Source: Pseudomonadota bacterium
GTDB taxonomy: Bacteria; Pseudomonadota; Alphaproteobacteria; Azospirillales; Azospirillaceae
Length of the DNA stretch: 7,392 nucleotides
Direction: 5' to 3'
NCBI GenBank assembly: GCA_023412175.1
Contig: JAEYOB010000357.1
Span: forward strand, 1-7,392
Below are positions 4,857 through 7,392 of this stretch, piece by piece. Both the position numbers and the translations under genes were made by a program. The notes under the pieces are model-generated. The model did no database searches, was not told where the DNA came from, and saw only the letters and a list, made by a program, of their open reading frames with translations. Each line of letters opens with the position of its first letter. Position 1 is the first letter of the stretch.

Positions 4857-6848
4857 ATGGAGTGGCGGGTGCGGCGGGGGTGGCTTGGTCTTGTGGCGGG
4901 AGGTGTCGCGCTGGCTGCGTTGGCGGCGGCATTGCCCGACCTGCTTGGAGCGGCGCTGACCCAGGCGCTCCGCCATGGTGGGCTGAAGGACGCGGCAGTG
5001 GACATCATCGCGCTCGGGGTGTCTGAGAGCCGGGCGACTCTGCGCGCCGACGGGATCGAAGCCCATGTCGCCGTCCGGCACCCACCGGGGCGTCTACTTC
5101 ATGGCCGGGTGGAGCGGATCACGGTGAGCGGCGCGACGGTGCGCCTCCCGCTGAGCGGTCTTGGTGGTAACGGGTTGGGCGGCGAGGGCGGGCTGCCGGC
5201 CCTGCCGGTCGACGAACTGGTCGTCGAGGACAGCCGCCTTGCGCTGGAGACCCCGGATGGACCGCTCGCGGTGGAGACCGCCGCGGTGCTGCGGCCGGCG
5301 GGCGGCACGCTCGACCTGCGCAGCAGGGGCGCGTCCCTGCACCTCGCCGGGCAGTTCGCGGAGGACGGAACGCTGATCCTTGAGGTGACGGGCGATTCCC
5401 TGGATCTGGCGTTGGCTGCAGCGCTTGCCGGATCCGAAGCGCCCATCGCCGGCTTGGCCGGCTTGACGGGAACGCTGCACGGCCGGTTCACGGGCGACGG
5501 CGTCGTGCTGATGCCGGACGGCTGCCTGACGCTGACCGCCAAGGGATTGGCCATGCGTGGCGAGGCCGTCGCCTTGCCCAAGGGGCTGTGCCTGCGCGGT
5601 GCCGGCGAAACCCTGGTGCTGACTGGGGGAGCGGTGGAACTGCAAGCGCTGACCGTCGCCGGGACGCTCGGCCTGCCGGCGCACCGGCTGACGGTCGATG
5701 ATCTGGTTCTTGCCGTGTCCTACGACGGCGGACTCGTCGTCGAACTCACGAAAGGACGACTGCGCAGCACCGACGCTCCACCGATGTTCGCCCCGCTGGC
5801 GCTCACGGGCCGTGCGGAGGGCGCTTTCGACAGGCCGCTCGCCTTCACGGCCACCGCCGCCGGGCCGACCGGCGTGACGCTGGAGGCCAAGGGAACGCAC
5901 GAACCGGCAACCGGCGCCGGGCAGGCCGAGCTGCGCCTGCGCCCCATCACCTTCCGCGAGGGCGGCTCCAACCCGGCGATGCTGGCGCCGCGTCATGCCG
6001 GAGGCGTCACGGCGGCGGCCGGCAAGCTGGCGGGACGGGGGGAACTGGCGTGGAACGACGCGGGCCTGACCTCGAAGGGCGAGCTTTTGCTGACCGATGT
6101 GGCGGGCACGCTCGGCCCGGTGTCCGTCGCCGGCCTGAACGGCGCGCTGCGGCTGAGCAGCCTGATGCCGCCGGTTCTGCCCAGCGGGCAGTCTCTGGCG
6201 GTGAAGCTGCTGGATGTCGGGTTGCCGCTCACCGATGGGGTGGTGACGTTCGGCCTGTCGCGCCGGGGCATCCTCGACGTGGACCGCGCCGAATGGCGGT
6301 GGGCCGGCGGCGTGGTGCGCGCAAAACCATTCGAGATGGCACTGGACGCTCCCAACGGCGTCGTCGAGTTGGCGGCGGAGGGGCTGGAGCTTGGTACGGT
6401 GCTGGCGATGGCCAGCATCGACGGGCTTGACGCCGCGGGGCGGCTGAATGGCACGCTGCCGGTGCGTGTCGGCGACGGCGCCGTACGCCTGGAGGGCGGC
6501 GTGCTGGAGACGGAGGCGCCGGGCCGCCTCAGCTATGATCCGGAACAGCCGCCGGCCGCCCTGAAAGGGGATCCGGGGAGCCCGACGGGATTGCTTCTGG
6601 GCGCCCTCACGGATTTCCACTACGAGAGCCTGCGCGCCACGGTGGACGGCGAAGCGGGCGGCGAGATGCGCGTCGGCCTGCGGGTCCTCGGCGCCAACCC
6701 GGAATTCTATGGTGGTCACCCGGTGGCCCTGAACCTTAATCTGAGCGGCGCGCTCGACCGGATTCTCCGTCAGGGGCTGGACGCCTACCGCATCCCCGAC
6801 GCGGTGCGCGAACGCATGCTGGACTTCGAGAGAAAAGGACCTTCATGA
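4857..6848 (+). CDS. ydbH: YdbH-like AsmA-superfamily intermembrane phospholipid transport protein
   Basis: This 663-residue protein resembles E. coli YdbH, which is anchored in the inner membrane and spans the periplasm to help move phospholipids to the outer membrane, partly redundantly with TamB and YhdP. Residues 1-8 are basic (MEWRVRRG) and 9-35 form one N-terminal hydrophobic anchor. The rest is Gly/Leu/Val-rich with alternating beta-strand patterns typical of AsmA-like repeats, for example VDELVVEDSRLALETPDG at 118-135. The C-terminal segment carries the best YdbH-type signature: DFHYESLRATVDG from 586, LRVLGANPEFYGGHPVALNL at 608-627, then an amphipathic tail. It is shorter than E. 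coli YdbH (about 880 residues), implying fewer repeats. Identification rests on this C-terminal region plus the following ynbE- and ydbL-like genes. Its TGA overlaps the next ATG in ATGA. Confidence 0.85.
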   Translation: MEWRVRRGWLGLVAGGVALAALAAALPDLLGAALTQALRHGGLKDAAVDIIALGVSESRATLRADGIEAHVAVRHPPGRLLHGRVERITVSGATVRLPLSGLGGNGLGGEGGLPALPVDELVVEDSRLALETPDGPLAVETAAVLRPAGGTLDLRSRGASLHLAGQFAEDGTLILEVTGDSLDLALAAALAGSEAPIAGLAGLTGTLHGRFTGDGVVLMPDGCLTLTAKGLAMRGEAVALPKGLCLRGAGETLVLTGGAVELQALTVAGTLGLPAHRLTVDDLVLAVSYDGGLVVELTKGRLRSTDAPPMFAPLALTGRAEGAFDRPLAFTATAAGPTGVTLEAKGTHEPATGAGQAELRLRPITFREGGSNPAMLAPRHAGGVTAAAGKLAGRGELAWNDAGLTSKGELLLTDVAGTLGPVSVAGLNGALRLSSLMPPVLPSGQSLAVKLLDVGLPLTDGVVTFGLSRRGILDVDRAEWRWAGGVVRAKPFEMALDAPNGVVELAAEGLELGTVLAMASIDGLDAAGRLNGTLPVRVGDGAVRLEGGVLETEAPGRLSYDPEQPPAALKGDPGSPTGLLLGALTDFHYESLRATVDGEAGGEMRVGLRVLGANPEFYGGHPVALNLNLSGALDRILRQGLDAYRIPDAVRERMLDFERKGPS

Positions 6849-7090
6849 CCGACATGACCTTGCGCCGGGCCTCGATCTTTGCGGGGACGGCCCTCGCGGT
6901 GGCGGCGATTGCGGCCTGCGCGCCGACCGTCAAGATCGAGGCCCCGGACAAGCCCATCGAAATCAATCTGAACGTCAGGATCGAACAGGAGGTGCGGGTG
7001 AAAGTGGAGCGCGACCTGGAAAAAATCATCCAGGAAGACCCGGCCCTGTTCGGTCTGACGCCTTCCAAGCCCAAGGAGACGACGCCATGA
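6845..7090 (+). CDS. ynbE: YnbE-like outer-membrane lipoprotein
   Basis: This 81-residue lipoprotein matches the YnbE family, the outer-membrane partner of YdbH. Residues 1-24 are a lipoprotein signal peptide with lipobox IAAC (22-25). Cys25 would be lipidated, and Ala26 at +2 predicts sorting to the outer membrane. The mature segment PDKPIEINLNVRIEQEVRVKV (34-54) is the characteristic family stretch and reads as beta-strands. In E. coli, YnbE is thought to multimerise and extend the YdbH strand stack by beta-augmentation. The start overlaps the ydbH-like stop (ATGA, 6845-6848), with AAGGA at 6835-6839, 5 nt upstream; Met4 at 6854 is a less likely alternative. The C-terminus is Lys/Pro/Thr-rich. 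Its own stop overlaps the ydbL-like start, so translation of all three genes is probably coupled. Confidence 0.9.
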   Translation: MTDMTLRRASIFAGTALAVAAIAACAPTVKIEAPDKPIEINLNVRIEQEVRVKVERDLEKIIQEDPALFGLTPSKPKETTP

Positions 7091-7392
7091 GACGGTGGTT
7101 CCCGCTCCTCGCCCTGATGGCGCTGCTGGGGGTGTCGGCCCCCGTCGTGGCGCAGGATCCGTTGGCCGGCGCCAAGCAGGCCGGACAGGTGGGCGAGCGC
7201 CCCGACGGGCTGGTCGGCACCGTTCCCGGCGCCCCCGCCGCCGTGCAAGCGCTCGTCGATCAGGTCAACGCGCAGCGCCTAGAGCGCTACCGCGGCATCG
7301 CCGCGTCCAACGGCACCTCGGTGGACAAGGTGCAGGCCGTGGCCGGCCAGCAACTCATCGACCGCACGCCGGCCGGGCAGTACGTGCTGAGC
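7087..7392 (+). CDS. ydbL: YdbL-like periplasmic protein (DUF1318), 3' end cut off
   Basis: The frame opens at ATG 7087, overlapping the ynbE-like TGA, and runs open for 102 codons to the window edge without a stop. AAGGAG at 7073-7078 is 8 nt upstream. Residues 1-22 form a Sec signal peptide (MRRWFPLL, hydrophobic core, VVA before QD), so the protein is periplasmic and not lipidated. Mature motifs fit the DUF1318/YdbL family: AKQAGQVGERPDGLVG (29-44), LVDQVNAQRLERYRGIA (56-72), then SVDKVQAVAGQQLIDRTPAGQYV (78-100). Judging by E. coli YdbL, only a few C-terminal residues are missing. In E. coli, YdbL modulates the YdbH-YnbE interaction, perhaps as a chaperone limiting YnbE multimerisation; that role here is by homology and gene order. 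Confidence 0.9.
   Translation, partial: MRRWFPLLALMALLGVSAPVVAQDPLAGAKQAGQVGERPDGLVGTVPGAPAAVQALVDQVNAQRLERYRGIAASNGTSVDKVQAVAGQQLIDRTPAGQYVLS

Noticed and set aside
4103..5026. 307-codon plus-strand open frame over the cyclophilin
   Set aside because: It runs antisense to a cyclophilin with intact catalytic residues and a signal peptide, and it crosses the divergent control region. No domain is visible in its translation.
5094..6719. 541-codon minus-strand open frame opposite the ydbH-like gene
   Set aside because: It has the same antisense shadow character, with Arg/Gln/His-rich composition and no domain, and it lies wholly inside a gene whose C-terminal family signature is clear.

Overview
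The window is GC-rich, gene-dense chromosomal DNA with strong G/C preference at third codon positions. Protein content (a YdbH/YnbE/YdbL envelope operon, a periplasmic cyclophilin with a signal peptide, a lipoprotein with a +2 Ala) points to a Gram-negative proteobacterium. The style of the proteins suggests an alphaproteobacterium of the Azospirillum/Rhodospirillales kind, but that assignment is inference. I see no mobile elements, CRISPR arrays, tRNAs or rRNAs.

Layout from left to right. (1) Positions 1-327, plus strand: the end, or all, of a small protein I do not recognise. (2) 331-1230, minus strand: an aldose 1-epimerase (galactose mutarotase superfamily), ending 3 bp from the first gene in convergent orientation. 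(3) 1231-1443: a divergent intergenic region with an AT-rich island. (4) 1444-4059, plus strand: a large soluble Ser/Thr protein kinase. It has about 500 residues of unrecognised, probably helical sequence, an Ala/Pro linker, a four-cysteine zinc-ribbon-like knuckle and a C-terminal Hanks kinase domain with an HRDISPDN catalytic loop. (5) 4060-4156: a convergent gap with inverted repeats. (6) 4157-4708, minus strand: a secreted cyclophilin-type peptidyl-prolyl isomerase. (7) 4709-4856: a divergent control region with a nested dyad. (8) 4857-7392, plus strand: three tightly coupled genes, ydbH-like, ynbE-like and ydbL-like. Consecutive genes share ATGA start/stop overlaps, and the last gene is cut by the window edge.

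The best-supported functional unit is the last operon. In E. coli, YdbH is an inner-membrane-anchored AsmA-like protein that works with the outer-membrane lipoprotein YnbE as an intermembrane bridge for phospholipid transport, and the periplasmic protein YdbL modulates their assembly. The order here matches that system. The periplasmic prolyl isomerase is divergently arranged from the operon and shares its upstream region, so a common envelope theme is possible but unproven. The kinase appears to be a stand-alone transcription unit with no adjacent phosphatase or obvious substrate. It is the least explained protein in the window.
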